Positions 49,688 to 59,189 of a stretch of 64,000 bases of DNA are shown piece by piece. How positions within the stretch are numbered: position 1 is the first letter of the stretch; the number at the start of each line of letters is the position of its first letter. This stretch comes from Lysobacteraceae bacterium PS02340 (GTDB lineage: Bacteria > Pseudomonadota > Gammaproteobacteria > Xanthomonadales > Xanthomonadaceae). Made by a program: the position numbers and the translations under genes. The stretch covers positions 1 to 64,000 of the forward strand of contig JASCOC010000015.1 in NCBI GenBank assembly GCA_029959605.1, written 5' to 3'. The notes beneath the pieces are model-generated. The model was not told the origin of the DNA and searched no databases. It saw only the letters and a list, made by a program, of their open reading frames with translations.

Positions 49688-51247
49688 TCAGCGCGAACAC
49701 CCCTCCAACTTCAACGACTGCCCCTGCCGCAGCGCATATGCCGGCGCGCGCAGACCGTTCGCACGGGCCAGCACCGGCACGTCGCAGCCATACCGCTGGG
49801 CGATGCTGCCGAGCGTTTCGCCGCGTGCCACGCGATGCGTGCGGGCGGGCGCCGGTGCAGGTGCCGGCGCAGCTCCGGGCGGACGCGGCGCGGCGGCGGA
49901 CGGCGGCAGCGCGGCCGGCGGCGGATCGCCATCGGTCGACAGCACTTCGATCGCGCCCGTGCGCACGATCGCCGCGCGCGGATCGCTGTTGACCAGTTCC
50001 GCGGCGAGATCGGCGCGCTCGCCGCGCACGCACCAGCGCCTGTACAGGCTGGCCATGCGCGTGGTGCCGGCGAGCGTGGTGCCGACCGGCAACAGGCTTT
50101 CGGCTTCGTAGCTCGGGTTGAGATTGCGCAGCGCGCGCATGTAGCCGTCGCGGGTGTTGCCGTTGCCGAGGCAGATCGTCAGCTCGTAGATCGACGCCGG
50201 GCGTTCGAGGGTGAACGTCGCCGGACGCGTGTCGATCTTCGGGAACGTCAGGCCGTACTCCTGCGGGTGCAGGTACAGCCACGCCGCGGCGATCACCATC
50301 GGCACGTAGTCCTTGGTCTCGGCCGGAAACTGGTTGTAGACATCCGGATCCCAGAAGCTGCGGCCGGCCGCCTCGCGATAGACGCGCAACGCGCGACCTT
50401 CGCCGCCGTTGTAGCCGGCCAGCCAGTACTCGATCTCGTTGCCGTGCTGGGCGAAGCGCTCGTTGAGATACACCGCGGCTGCGTCGGCCGACAGGCGCGG
50501 GTCGTAGCGCGTGTCGAAGCCGGTGCCGTCCGGGCCGAGGCCGAAGCGGCGACCGGTGGCCGGCATGAACTGCAGCGGGCCCGCAGCGCCGGCGCGCGAA
50601 CGCGCATGCACGCGGCCGTTGGATTCCTTGGCCATGATGCCGAACAGCAGCGCCTCGGGCAGACCGCTGCGCTTGAATGCCGGCGACATCAGGTGCTGCA
50701 TGTACTGGTAGTTCTCGTGGCTGGTCATCAGCGACACGCGCATGTCGGTGAGCCAGCGGCGGATCGACGCCTGCACGGCGGGATTGAGCTGGACCATGCG
50801 CTTGAAGCGCTCGTCCTCGGCCAGTAGCGCCGAGGCGCTGGCGGCGGCCGGCACATCGGCGGTCGGCAGCGTGCCTTCGGCACCGTCGACATCGGCGTCC
50901 TCGGGCCCCTGGCCGGCTTGCGCATCGGCATCCGACTTGAGCAGGCGCTTGTAGGTCGTCAGCAGCTGCGGAACGCTGCAACCGCGCTGCTTCTCGCAGG
51001 CGAGCATCACGTCTTCCATGTCCTCCAGCGCCGCGTTGCTGGCATCGATGCCGGCGGGATCGTCGTTGGCGATCTGCACCAGCGCCTGGCGGTAGCGAGC
51101 CTCGGCATCGAGCATGCGCTGGTTGAGCGCCTCGCCGGCCTCGCGGTCGCGGCGCGACTGCGCATTCGCATCGGTGGCCATGGCGGCCAGCGCGAGCGCC
51201 AGCGCAAGCGCGCCCAGGCGCAGCGTCGTGGAAACGGAATCTCGCAT
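49688..51247 (-). CDS. LysM-containing lytic murein transglycosylase
   Basis: Cleaves peptidoglycan glycan strands in the periplasm, probably in the outer membrane or free in the periplasm. 519 residues from ATG 51247, with a signal peptide (residues 1-29, cleavage after DANA). After a variable acidic region, a GH23/SLT domain contains the catalytic Glu208 in FGIMAKESNGRVHARSRAGA, followed by GPLQFMPATGRRFGL and YWLAGYNGGEGRAL. A Pro/Ala linker leads to one LysM domain (HRVARGETLGSIAQRYGCD) at residues about 468-515. It resembles MltD, but without a clear lipobox and with one LysM only. Confidence 0.9.
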   Translation of the reverse strand: MRDSVSTTLRLGALALALALAAMATDANAQSRRDREAGEALNQRMLDAEARYRQALVQIANDDPAGIDASNAALEDMEDVMLACEKQRGCSVPQLLTTYKRLLKSDADAQAGQGPEDADVDGAEGTLPTADVPAAASASALLAEDERFKRMVQLNPAVQASIRRWLTDMRVSLMTSHENYQYMQHLMSPAFKRSGLPEALLFGIMAKESNGRVHARSRAGAAGPLQFMPATGRRFGLGPDGTGFDTRYDPRLSADAAAVYLNERFAQHGNEIEYWLAGYNGGEGRALRVYREAAGRSFWDPDVYNQFPAETKDYVPMVIAAAWLYLHPQEYGLTFPKIDTRPATFTLERPASIYELTICLGNGNTRDGYMRALRNLNPSYEAESLLPVGTTLAGTTRMASLYRRWCVRGERADLAAELVNSDPRAAIVRTGAIEVLSTDGDPPPAALPPSAAAPRPPGAAPAPAPAPARTHRVARGETLGSIAQRYGCDVPVLARANGLRAPAYALRQGQSLKLEGCSR

Positions 51248-51374
51248 CGTGACGGGGGTCCAGCAGACAGGGCCCGCAGGGTAGCCCTGCCCGTCGCGGC
51301 GCGGCAAGGCGCGCAGCGCGAACCGCGACGCAGTCGCTAGAATCGCGGCATCCACCTCATGGAGTGCCCGCGCG

Positions 51375-52874
51375 ATGGATCCGATCCTGCTCGGCAAGGC
51401 CGTCACCACCCCCGACGCCGGCCCCGTCCACCTGTTGCCGAAGCTCGGCAACCGCCACGGCCTGGTCGCCGGCGCGACCGGCACCGGCAAGACCGTCACG
51501 CTGATGACGCTGGCCGAAGGCTTCTCGCGCATCGGCGTGCCGGTGTTCATGGCCGACGTCAAAGGTGACGTCGCCGGACTGGCGGTTGCAGGCACATCGA
51601 ACGACAAGTTGCTCGCACGCGCGGCCGACATCGGCGTCGCCGACTGGGCGCCGGCGGCAAGCCCGGTCGTGTTCTGGGATCTCTACGGCAAGCTCGGTCA
51701 TCCGGTGCGCACGACAGTCAGCGAAGTCGGCCCGCTGCTGCTGGCGCGCATCCTCGAACTCAACGACACCCAGTCGGGCGTGCTCGACATCGTGTTCAAG
51801 CTCGCCGACGACCGCGGCCTGCTGCTGCTCGATCTCGCCGATCTGCGCGCCCTGCTGGGCGTCGTCACCGACGAGCGCAAGGACATCTCCACGCAATACG
51901 GACTGGTCAGTCCGCAGTCCGTGGCTGCGATCCAGCGCTCGCTGCTGCGGCTGGAACAGGACGGCGGCGATCATTTCTTCGGCGAGCCGGCGCTGGAGCT
52001 TTCCGATCTGATGCGCACCTCGACCGACGGCCGCGGCGTCATCGGGATCCTTGCCGCCGACCAGCTGATCCTGCGCCCGCGGCTGTATGCGAGCTTCCTG
52101 CTGTGGCTGCTGTCGGAGCTGTTCGAAACGCTGCCGGAAGTCGGTGATCTCGACAAACCCAAGCTCGTTTTCATCTTCGACGAGGCGCATCTGCTGTTCG
52201 ACGATGCGCCGGCGGCGCTGCAGCAGCGCATCGAACAGGTCGTGCGCCTGATCCGCTCCAAGGGCGTGGGCGTGTACTTCTGCTCGCAGTTCCCCGACGA
52301 CGTGCCGGACAACGTGCTCGGCCAGCTGGGCAATCGCGTGCAGCACGCGTTGCGCGCCTTCACCCCGCGCGACCAGAAGGCCGTGCGCACCGCAGCCGAG
52401 ACCTTCGTGCCGAATCCGGCGCTCGATGTCGCCAGTGCGATTTCGCAGCTCGGCACCGGCGAGGCGCTGGTGTCCACGCTGCAGGACAAGGGCGTGCCGA
52501 TGCCGGTCGAGCGCACGCTGATCGCCCCGCCACGCTGCCGCATGGGCGCCATTACGCCCGAAGAGCGCGCGCAGGTGCGCGCGAACAGCCCGGTCGGCGG
52601 CAAGTACGACACGTCGATCAACCGCGAATCCGCGGCCGAGCTGCTCGCGAAACGCGCAGAGGATGCGACCGCGCAGGCCAGGACGCCGCCTGCAAAGACC
52701 GCACGCGACGACACGCCTGCCGAAGGCGGCGCCGGGCAGAAGATCAACGACTTCTTGTTCGGCACTGGCCGTCGCCAAGGTGTGGTGGAGGCGGCCGGCA
52801 AACAGGCCGCGCGCACGATCACCAACCGTCTTGTGCGCGGCCTGCTGGGCAGCCTGCTCGGCGGAACGCGATGA
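51375..52874 (+). CDS. yjgR: HerA-like ATPase, YjgR/DUF853 family
   Basis: A 499-residue P-loop ATPase of the HerA/FtsK superfamily. The Walker A motif GATGTGKT is at residues 33-40; the Walker B motif [12 protein letters not shown] is near residue 265; [20 protein letters not shown] follows. The family (YjgR, DUF853) is widespread and its role is unknown. A Lys/Ala-rich linker precedes a conserved C-terminal segment, [18 protein letters not shown], with a hydrophobic end. It lies directly upstream of greB and overlaps it by 4 nt, an operon that is conserved in relatives by my recollection. Confidence 0.9.
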   Translation: MDPILLGKAVTTPDAGPVHLLPKLGNRHGLVAGATGTGKTVTLMTLAEGFSRIGVPVFMADVKGDVAGLAVAGTSNDKLLARAADIGVADWAPAASPVVFWDLYGKLGHPVRTTVSEVGPLLLARILELNDTQSGVLDIVFKLADDRGLLLLDLADLRALLGVVTDERKDISTQYGLVSPQSVAAIQRSLLRLEQDGGDHFFGEPALELSDLMRTSTDGRGVIGILAADQLILRPRLYASFLLWLLSELFETLPEVGDLDKPKLVFIFDEAHLLFDDAPAALQQRIEQVVRLIRSKGVGVYFCSQFPDDVPDNVLGQLGNRVQHALRAFTPRDQKAVRTAAETFVPNPALDVASAISQLGTGEALVSTLQDKGVPMPVERTLIAPPRCRMGAITPEERAQVRANSPVGGKYDTSINRESAAELLAKRAEDATAQARTPPAKTARDDTPAEGGAGQKINDFLFGTGRRQGVVEAAGKQAARTITNRLVRGLLGSLLGGTR

Positions 52875-53377
52875 GCCGCTGGCGCCCGCCTGCCGAGAAA
52901 AGCACTGCGTTGATCACGCCCGAAGGCCACGCGCGCCTGAAGGCCGAGCTCGACGATCTGTGGCGCGTGCGCCGGCCCGAGGTCGTGCGTGCGTTGTCAG
53001 CTGCCGCCGCGGAAGGCGACCGGTCGGAGAACGCGGAATACACCTATCGCAAGAAGCAGCTCGGCGAGATCGACCGGCGCGTGCGCTATCTGTCGAAGCG
53101 GCTGGAATCGCTGCGCGTGATCGATGCGGCGCCCAGCGATCCCGACGCCGTGTTCTTCGGCGCGCACGTCGAGGTGGAAGACATCGACAGCGGCGAGCTG
53201 GCGCACTACCGGATCGTCGGGCCTGACGAAACCGATGCGAAGGCCGGCTGGATCAGCATCGATTCGCCGCTGGCGCGCGCGATGCTGAAGAAGCGGGTCG
53301 ACGACGAATTCGAGGCGCAGCTGCCGGGCGGCCCGGTGCGCTTCGCGGTCCTCGCCGTGGACTATCGCGCGGCGTGA
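52871..53377 (+). CDS. greB: transcription elongation factor GreB
   Basis: Rescues arrested RNA polymerase by inducing transcript cleavage. 168 residues. The N-terminal coiled coil carries acidic tip residues ([20 protein letters not shown], with Asp and Glu at the tip); the C-terminal FKBP-like domain has [20 protein letters not shown] and [16 protein letters not shown]. GreB is preferred over GreA from the longer N-terminus and from context. It overlaps yjgR and the next gene by 4 nt each. Confidence 0.94.
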   Translation: MSRWRPPAEKSTALITPEGHARLKAELDDLWRVRRPEVVRALSAAAAEGDRSENAEYTYRKKQLGEIDRRVRYLSKRLESLRVIDAAPSDPDAVFFGAHVEVEDIDSGELAHYRIVGPDETDAKAGWISIDSPLARAMLKKRVDDEFEAQLPGGPVRFAVLAVDYRAA

Positions 53378-53955
53378 GCGCGACGGCTGTCCCTGCGCCA
53401 CGATGGCACTGGAACGCGCGCCGCGTGAGCGCGTGGCTGCTGCTGATTGCATTGCCCGCCCTGCCCGCCTGCACGCGAGACGCGCCGACGGCGCCGCCGT
53501 CCCGGGAACGCCCGGCGCAGCCGGCCTCGGACGCGAAGACGCTGGCGCACGCGGATCTCGCGCACCGCCTGCGGCGGTTCCTGATCGAGCGCAGCCTGCC
53601 CGGTGTGGCACGGCGGCAGACCGCGGCCGACGACGAACGCTTCCGGCTCGGCGCGTTCTGGCGTGCCCGCACGGACACCCATCATTTCGGCGCCGATTTC
53701 CAGTCGCGAGCGGCGCACGCCCTCGCCGCAACGGGTTCAGCGCCGACTGCCGACGCCGCGCTGCGCGAGCTGCGCGAGACCGTCGATACGCGGCTGCCTG
53801 CATGGCAGGCGCTCGTCGACTACAACGCCGCGGGCACGATGCGCGACGACGGCGGTGAGGAAGGCCGGCGTTTGCTGCCGTGGGCGATCGCATCGATCGA
53901 TGCGATCGAGGTCGCCACCTGGGATTACGTCGACGCCGTCGAGACGACGCGCTGA
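53374..53955 (+). CDS. putative lipoprotein downstream of greB
   Basis: A 193-residue protein with an N-terminal hydrophobic segment and a lipobox-like Leu-Pro-Ala-Cys at residues 30-33 ([13 protein letters not shown]), suggesting a lipid-anchored protein. Start codon is GTG at 53374, overlapping the greB stop (GTGA). The mature part is mainly helical and Ala/Arg-rich, with [20 protein letters not shown] and a conserved-looking [21 protein letters not shown] do not recognise a family; DUF3829-like helical lipoproteins are one idea. The Pro in the lipobox makes processing less certain. Confidence 0.65.
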   Translation: MSATAVPAPRWHWNARRVSAWLLLIALPALPACTRDAPTAPPSRERPAQPASDAKTLAHADLAHRLRRFLIERSLPGVARRQTAADDERFRLGAFWRARTDTHHFGADFQSRAAHALAATGSAPTADAALRELRETVDTRLPAWQALVDYNAAGTMRDDGGEEGRRLLPWAIASIDAIEVATWDYVDAVETTR

Positions 53956-54048
53956 CGCATCGAAACCGGCGCTGCAGGCGCGCGTTTCAGCTCCCGCGCG
54001 CTACACAGCGTTCGATCGCGGTCAGCCACGTCGCACGCGGCAGCTGCC

Positions 54049-54444
54049 CTAATCGACGCGACGCATCTCGAAGATGCCGTCATCCGACAGCGCGGTGAAA
54101 TACCCCGTCGTCGACGTGAAATTCTTGTCCGGGAACGCCGTACCCGGCGACACGCGGCAGAACAGGAACGCACGAGAATACGCGCATTGCAGGCGCGCTT
54201 CGGGACCGATGTCCGGAAACAGACCGTGCTGCTCCATCGCGCTGAGCGGCAACAGCGCGAGACCTTCGCCGCGGAACATCGCCAGCCAGCCCCGGCCTTC
54301 GGCGCGCACCACCAGCTGCGCGTCGGCGGGAAACGCCGCTCCCGCATCGCCGGCCGGCTGATACGTGCCGCTCAGTCCATCGGCGGCGTGCGCGATACCG
54401 GCCGCGCACAGCGCGGCCGCGAGCAGCACCGCGCGGCGGATCAC
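54049..54444 (-). CDS. small secreted protein of unknown function
   Basis: A 131-residue protein with a clear signal peptide ([18 protein letters not shown], cleavage after Ala20). The mature part contains two cysteines ([16 protein letters not shown]) that could form a disulfide, and ends [17 protein letters not shown] do not recognise a family. It starts 4 nt inside the rimO stop (ATGA), so it is likely translated with rimO; the tail runs toward the greB operon. Confidence 0.7.
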   Translation of the reverse strand: MIRRAVLLAAALCAAGIAHAADGLSGTYQPAGDAGAAFPADAQLVVRAEGRGWLAMFRGEGLALLPLSAMEQHGLFPDIGPEARLQCAYSRAFLFCRVSPGTAFPDKNFTSTTGYFTALSDDGIFEMRRVD

Positions 54445-55811
54445 GCCAGCACCTCCGCAACCTCGCCGTAGAGATCGTGCTCGTCGCTGCCCATGATCGC
54501 GACATCGACGAAATCGCCGGGCTGCAGGTCGGCCTCGCGGCCATCCTGGATCTGCACCACGCCGTCGATCTCGGGCGCATCGCCCATCGACCGCGCGATC
54601 GCGAGGTCACCGTCGACCATGTCGACGATGCACATCTGCACGGTGCCGACCTTGGCCTCGAGCCGCGCGGTCGAGATCTCCGCCTGCTTCTCCATGAAGC
54701 GCGCGAGGCGCTCCTGCTTGACCTCCTCGGGCACCGCGTCGGGCAGCGCATTGGCGGTCGCGCCGGTGACCGGCGAATACGCGAAAGCGCCCACGCGGTC
54801 GAGCTGCGCCTCGTCGAGGAAGTCGAGCAACTGCTGGAAATCGTCCTCGGTCTCGCCGGGGAAGCCGACGATGAAGGTGCTGCGGATCGTCAGTTCCGGG
54901 CAGATCTCGCGCCAACGCGCGATGCGCTCGCGGGTTTTGTCGATCGCACCCGGACGCTTCATGAGCTTGAGAATGCGCGGGCTGGCGTGCTGCAGCGGTA
55001 CGTCGAGATACGGCAGCAGTTTCGGCATGCCGTCTGCATGCCGCTCGGTCATCAGCGGAATGATGTCGTCGACGTGCGGGTACGGATACACGTAATGCAG
55101 ACGCGTCCACACGCCGAGTTCCGAGAGCCCTTCGCACAACGCCTTCATGCGCGTGGCGTACTGGCGCTCGCGCCAGGTGCGCTCGGCGTAACGCACGTCG
55201 ACGCCGTAGGCCGAGGTGTCCTGCGAGATCACCAGCAGTTCGCGCACGCCGCCGCGCACGAGCTTCTCGGCTTCGCGCAGCACGTCGTCGACCGGGCGCG
55301 AGACCAGATCACCGCGCATCGACGGAATGATGCAGAAGCTGCAGCGGTGGTTGCAGCCTTCAGAAATCTTCAAGTACGCGTAGTGCTTGGGCGTCAGCTT
55401 GATGCCGATGTCGTCGAGTGCCGCGCGGCGTGGTACCAGATCGATGAAGGGGTTGTGCATCTGCGGCGCGGCAGAGTGCACCGCGCGCATCACCGAGCCG
55501 TAGTCCTGCGGGCCACTGATCGACAGCACGCCCGGATGCGCCTCGCGGATCACCTCTTCGCGCTTGCCCAGGCAGCCGGTCACGATGACCTTGCCGTTCT
55601 CGGCGATGGCCTCGCCGATCGCGTCCAGCGATTCGGTCACCGCCGAATCGATGAAGCCGCAGGTGTTGACGACGACGACGTCGGCGTCGTCGTAGGTCTG
55701 GACGATGTCGTAACCCTCCACCCGGAGCTGGGTGAGGATGCGCTCGGAATCGACGAGGGCTTTCGGACAGCCGAGGCTGACGAACCCGACCTTGGGATTG
55801 GCTGCGGACAT
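54441..55811 (-). CDS. rimO: ribosomal protein S12 methylthiotransferase RimO
   Basis: A radical-SAM enzyme that methylthiolates Asp of ribosomal protein S12. 456 residues from ATG 55811. The N-terminal methylthiotransferase domain has cysteines for the auxiliary cluster in [19 protein letters not shown] and [12 protein letters not shown], and in [11 protein letters not shown]. The radical-SAM motif is in [25 protein letters not shown] domain ends the protein ([20 protein letters not shown]). RimO rather than MiaB is indicated by CPKALVDSE and spacing. Confidence 0.97.
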   Translation of the reverse strand: MSAANPKVGFVSLGCPKALVDSERILTQLRVEGYDIVQTYDDADVVVVNTCGFIDSAVTESLDAIGEAIAENGKVIVTGCLGKREEVIREAHPGVLSISGPQDYGSVMRAVHSAAPQMHNPFIDLVPRRAALDDIGIKLTPKHYAYLKISEGCNHRCSFCIIPSMRGDLVSRPVDDVLREAEKLVRGGVRELLVISQDTSAYGVDVRYAERTWRERQYATRMKALCEGLSELGVWTRLHYVYPYPHVDDIIPLMTERHADGMPKLLPYLDVPLQHASPRILKLMKRPGAIDKTRERIARWREICPELTIRSTFIVGFPGETEDDFQQLLDFLDEAQLDRVGAFAYSPVTGATANALPDAVPEEVKQERLARFMEKQAEISTARLEAKVGTVQMCIVDMVDGDLAIARSMGDAPEIDGVVQIQDGREADLQPGDFVDVAIMGSDEHDLYGEVAEVLA

Positions 55812-55985
55812 GGGAACCGTGGCTTGGAGATGGCCGCCGAGGGCGGCTGGGATCGCGGTCGCGCGGCGTGACGCCCGCGCGCGATGGCCGCGCAGTATAC
55901 CGCTGGCCCGCCTGCGGACCGGCCGCACGGATTCGCCGTTCGCGACTCGGTTAGACTCGGGGCGCCACCTGAACAGGGATTCCCC

Positions 55986-56675
55986 ATGGGCCGGGACGTC
56001 ATCCTCGCCACGCCCTCCGGACCGGTGAACGCCTGGCGTGCGGATCCGCCCCATGGCGCGGCCGCGCTGGGCGCGATCGTCGTGATCCAGGAGATCTTCG
56101 GCGTCAACGCGCATATCCGCAGCGTCGCCGACGGCTATGCGGCCGCCGGTTACGTGGCATTGGCACCGGCACTGTTCGATCCCGTCGCGCGCCACGTCGA
56201 ACTGGCCTACGACGCCGACGGTTTTGCGCGCGGCCGCGAACTGGTGGACGCACTGGGCACCGAGCGTGCCGTCGGCATCATCCGCGCCTGCCGCGACGCG
56301 CTGCGGACCGAAGGCCATCGCGGCATCGGCGTGGTCGGCTTCTGCTGGGGCGGCACGCTGGCCTTTCTCGCCAATACGCGTCTGGCGCTGCCCGCGGTCA
56401 GCTATTACGGCGCGCGCACGGTACCGTTCCTCGACGAACCGCTGCAGGCACCGATGCTGTTCCAGTTCGGCGCCGAAGACGCCGCAATCCCGCCCGAGGA
56501 CATCGAGCGCCATCGCAACGCCCAGCCCGACGCCGAATTACTGGTGCATCCGGGTGGTCACGGCTTCAACCGCGATGTCGACCCGGACCACTACCACGCG
56601 GCCAGCGCAGCTGCCGCACGCCGCGCCACCCTCGCCTTCCTCGATGCTGCCCTGCGGCAGGATGCGACGCCATGA
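55986..56675 (+). CDS. dienelactone hydrolase family protein
   Basis: A 229-residue alpha/beta hydrolase of the carboxymethylenebutenolidase family. The triad is visible: Cys120 in [11 protein letters not shown], Asp165 in [10 protein letters not shown] and His192 in [10 protein letters not shown]; Glu36 in VIQEIFGVN is the usual partner of the cysteine. The start ATG 55986 gives [20 protein letters not shown]. No catechol degradation genes are near, so the true substrate is unknown. Its stop overlaps the next gene by 4 nt. Confidence 0.9.
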   Translation: MGRDVILATPSGPVNAWRADPPHGAAALGAIVVIQEIFGVNAHIRSVADGYAAAGYVALAPALFDPVARHVELAYDADGFARGRELVDALGTERAVGIIRACRDALRTEGHRGIGVVGFCWGGTLAFLANTRLALPAVSYYGARTVPFLDEPLQAPMLFQFGAEDAAIPPEDIERHRNAQPDAELLVHPGGHGFNRDVDPDHYHAASAAAARRATLAFLDAALRQDATP

Positions 56676-57088
56676 CCCACACCGCCTTCGCGCTGCATCC
56701 GCAGCTGGCCGACGACACCCACCCGCTGACGACGCTCACGCTGTGCGAGCTGCGGCTGATGGACGACGCCAACTATCCGTGGCTGGTGCTGGTGCCGCGC
56801 ATCGCTGGCGCGCGCGAGATGATCGATCTCGACGCGAACCAGCGTCGCCAGCTGACCGACGAGATCGACATCGCCGCGCGCCTGCTGCGCGATGCGTTCC
56901 GGCCGTACAAGCTCAACATCGCCGCGCTCGGCAACATGGTCGAACAGCTGCACGTGCATGTGATCGGCCGCGAACAGGACGATCCCGCGTGGCCGGCACC
57001 GGTCTGGGGCCGCGTCGCCGCGCGGCCCTACACGCCCGAGCAGCTCGTCGCCCGCATCGGCCAGTTGCAGGCCGCGTTGCCGCGCTGA
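56672..57088 (+). CDS. HIT family protein
   Basis: A 138-residue histidine-triad protein, likely a nucleotide phosphohydrolase or transferase. The motif reads Gln92-Leu-His94-Val-His96-Val-Ile-Gly-Arg: the first His of the H-x-H-x-H triad is Gln, and the presumed nucleophile His94 is kept. The N-terminal half contains LCELRLMDDANYPWLVLVPR. It overlaps the dienelactone hydrolase by 4 nt, and ends one base from the convergent RDD gene. Confidence 0.88.
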   Translation: MTHTAFALHPQLADDTHPLTTLTLCELRLMDDANYPWLVLVPRIAGAREMIDLDANQRRQLTDEIDIAARLLRDAFRPYKLNIAALGNMVEQLHVHVIGREQDDPAWPAPVWGRVAARPYTPEQLVARIGQLQAALPR

Positions 57089-57089
57089 C

Positions 57090-57599
57090 TCAGCGCGCGC
57101 GGACCACGCGCGTGCCGGCGACGAAATCGTGGCCGCAGCGCCGGTCCTGGCGGAAGATCATGCAGACGCTGCCCAGTACGAGCAGCGTTCCCAGGAGCGG
57201 AATGCTGCCGACTATCTGCAGCGGAAAATAGCGCGCAAGAATCGCGCGCAGCGCCGTGACCGGACGGCCATCGAGCGTGACAATGCGGATGCCGAGCAAG
57301 CGCTTGCCCCAGGTCTGGCCGCCGACGTGCAGCGGCCATGCATGGATCGCCGCGAACATCAGCAGACTGATGGCCATCCACATGAGTTGCATCCCCAATC
57401 CGATCTGGAACCCGCGCTGCGAGGAGTCGATCACCGCGGAGAAGTAACCCCCAAACCACATCAGCGGCGTCATCGCGACCACTGCAATCAGCGCATCGAT
57501 CATGACAGCAGCCAGACGCAGACCCCGATCGGCGGGTTCTTCCTGCGCGTTGGTCTGCAGCTGCGCGGTCGGCGCCTGGTAGGGATTCGTCTCGTGCAT
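57090..57599 (-). CDS. RDD family membrane protein
   Basis: A 169-residue protein with a hydrophilic N-terminus and three or four hydrophobic segments. The RDD signature is present around residues 24-36 (DRGLRLAAVMIDALI, with Arg and Asp in the first helix) and the TWGKRLLGIRIVTLDGRPVT loop. The function of most RDD proteins is unknown. It converges on the HIT gene, and lies 31 bp after dcd. Confidence 0.85.
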   Translation of the reverse strand: MHETNPYQAPTAQLQTNAQEEPADRGLRLAAVMIDALIAVVAMTPLMWFGGYFSAVIDSSQRGFQIGLGMQLMWMAISLLMFAAIHAWPLHVGGQTWGKRLLGIRIVTLDGRPVTALRAILARYFPLQIVGSIPLLGTLLVLGSVCMIFRQDRRCGHDFVAGTRVVRAR

Positions 57600-57630
57600 C
57601 GCAGCGTCCTTGCGTGATGGGTTTGAACGA

Positions 57631-58203
57631 TCAGGTGCGCGGAAGCGTCACACCGCGCTGGCCCTGGTACTTGCCGCCGCGATCCTTGTACGAGGTCTCG
57701 CATACGTCGTCGGCATCGGACTGGAAGAACAGCATCTGCGCGACGCCCTCGTTGGCGTAGATGCGCGCCGGCAGCGGCGTCGTATTGCTGAACTCGAGCG
57801 TGACGTGGCCTTCCCATTCCGGCTCGAGCGGCGTCACGTTGACGATGATTCCGCAGCGGGCGTACGTGCTCTTGCCCAGGCACACGACCAGCGTGTCACG
57901 CGGGATGCGGAAGTACTCGACTGTGCGCGCCAGCGCGAACGAATTCGGCGGAATGATGCACTCGTCCGCTTCGATGTCCACGAAGCTGCCGGGATCGAAA
58001 TGCTTCGGATCGACGATCGTCGAGTTGATGTTGGTGAAGATCTTGAACTCGCGCGAGCAGCGCACGTCGTAGCCGTAGCTCGACGTGCCGTAGCTGACGA
58101 TGCGCTGGCCGGCGGGGTCCTGCTTCACCTGGCCCGGCTCGAAGGGCTCGATCATGCCCTGCTCGGACATGCGGCGGATCCAGCGGTCGCTCTTGATGCT
58201 CAT
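57631..58203 (-). CDS. dcd: dCTP deaminase
   Basis: Deaminates dCTP to dUTP for thymidylate synthesis. 190 residues. Conserved segments: [60 protein letters not shown], and the catalytic Glu in [20 protein letters not shown] region. The trimeric dUTPase-like fold and length agree. A length of 190 and [20 protein letters not shown] support the monofunctional enzyme. Confidence 0.97.
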   Translation of the reverse strand: MSIKSDRWIRRMSEQGMIEPFEPGQVKQDPAGQRIVSYGTSSYGYDVRCSREFKIFTNINSTIVDPKHFDPGSFVDIEADECIIPPNSFALARTVEYFRIPRDTLVVCLGKSTYARCGIIVNVTPLEPEWEGHVTLEFSNTTPLPARIYANEGVAQMLFFQSDADDVCETSYKDRGGKYQGQRGVTLPRT

Positions 58204-58285
58204 CGTGGGGTTCCTGCGGCGCGGCGGCCTGGACGCGCATTGTCGCCGCCCAGCCCGCCTGCGTCACCCCGCCGCGGCAGCACCG

Positions 58286-59137
58286 TCAGACCAGCGACGC
58301 GGAAATCGACATCGGCGCTCGCGGCCGCTTCTCGAGCTCTTCCACCAGCCGTCGCGCCGAGGCGCGATAGGCCTGCGCGGCGGGCGAATCCGGCGACGCG
58401 ACGACGATCGGCACACCGGCATCGCCCTGTGCGCGGATGCCGATCTCCAGCGGCAAGGAGCCCAGCAACGGCACGCCGTACTGCGTCGCCATGCGCTGAC
58501 CACCACCGTCGCCGAACAGATGCTCGACGTGTCCGCAGTTCGAGCACACGTGCTGGGCCATGTTCTCGACAAGCCCGAGCACCGCGACCTCGACCTTCTC
58601 GAACATCTTCAGCGCCTTGCGCGCATCGAGCGTCGCCACGTCCTGCGGCGTGGTCACGATCACCGCGCCGGCCACCGGAATCTTCTGCGCCAGCGTGAGC
58701 TGGATGTCGCCGGTTCCGGGCGGCAGATCGACGAGCAGATAGTCGAGCGCTTCGTCCCCACCCCACAGCGTGTCGTTGAGCAACTGCGTCAGTGCCGACG
58801 TCGCCATTGGCCCGCGCCAGATCATCGGCGTGTCCTGGTCGACCAGCAGCCCGATCGACATCGCCTCGATGCCGTGCGCCCGCATCGGCAGGATCGACTT
58901 GCCATCCGGACTGTCCGGCTTGCCTGACAGGCCCAGCATCATCGGGATGCTCGGTCCGTACACATCGGCATCCAGCACCCCGACCCGCGCGCCCTCGGCC
59001 GCGAGCGCGAGCGCGAGGTTCACCGCGGTGGTCGACTTGCCGACGCCGCCCTTGCCGGAGCCGATGGCGATGATGTTGCGGATGCGGGGATGGGGCGCAA
59101 GGTCCTTCTGGACGGCACGCGCGGGATGAATGGTCAT
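58286..59137 (-). CDS. apbC: iron-sulfur cluster carrier ATPase ApbC/Mrp
   Basis: P-loop ATPase of the Mrp/NBP35 family that carries iron-sulfur clusters. 283 residues. The deviant Walker A motif GSGKGGVGKST is at residues 26-36. The YLLVDLPPGTGDIQLTL switch follows, and the CxxC (VCSNCGHVEHLFG) typical of the cluster-binding dimer interface is near residue 195. The DUF59 domain often found at the N-terminus is absent. It lies upstream of dcd. Confidence 0.94.
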   Translation of the reverse strand: MTIHPARAVQKDLAPHPRIRNIIAIGSGKGGVGKSTTAVNLALALAAEGARVGVLDADVYGPSIPMMLGLSGKPDSPDGKSILPMRAHGIEAMSIGLLVDQDTPMIWRGPMATSALTQLLNDTLWGGDEALDYLLVDLPPGTGDIQLTLAQKIPVAGAVIVTTPQDVATLDARKALKMFEKVEVAVLGLVENMAQHVCSNCGHVEHLFGDGGGQRMATQYGVPLLGSLPLEIGIRAQGDAGVPIVVASPDSPAAQAYRASARRLVEELEKRPRAPMSISASLV

Positions 59138-59189
59138 GGCGATCTGGAGATGTGGCGCCGCATTTTACTACCGCGCCATGCCGGACGGC

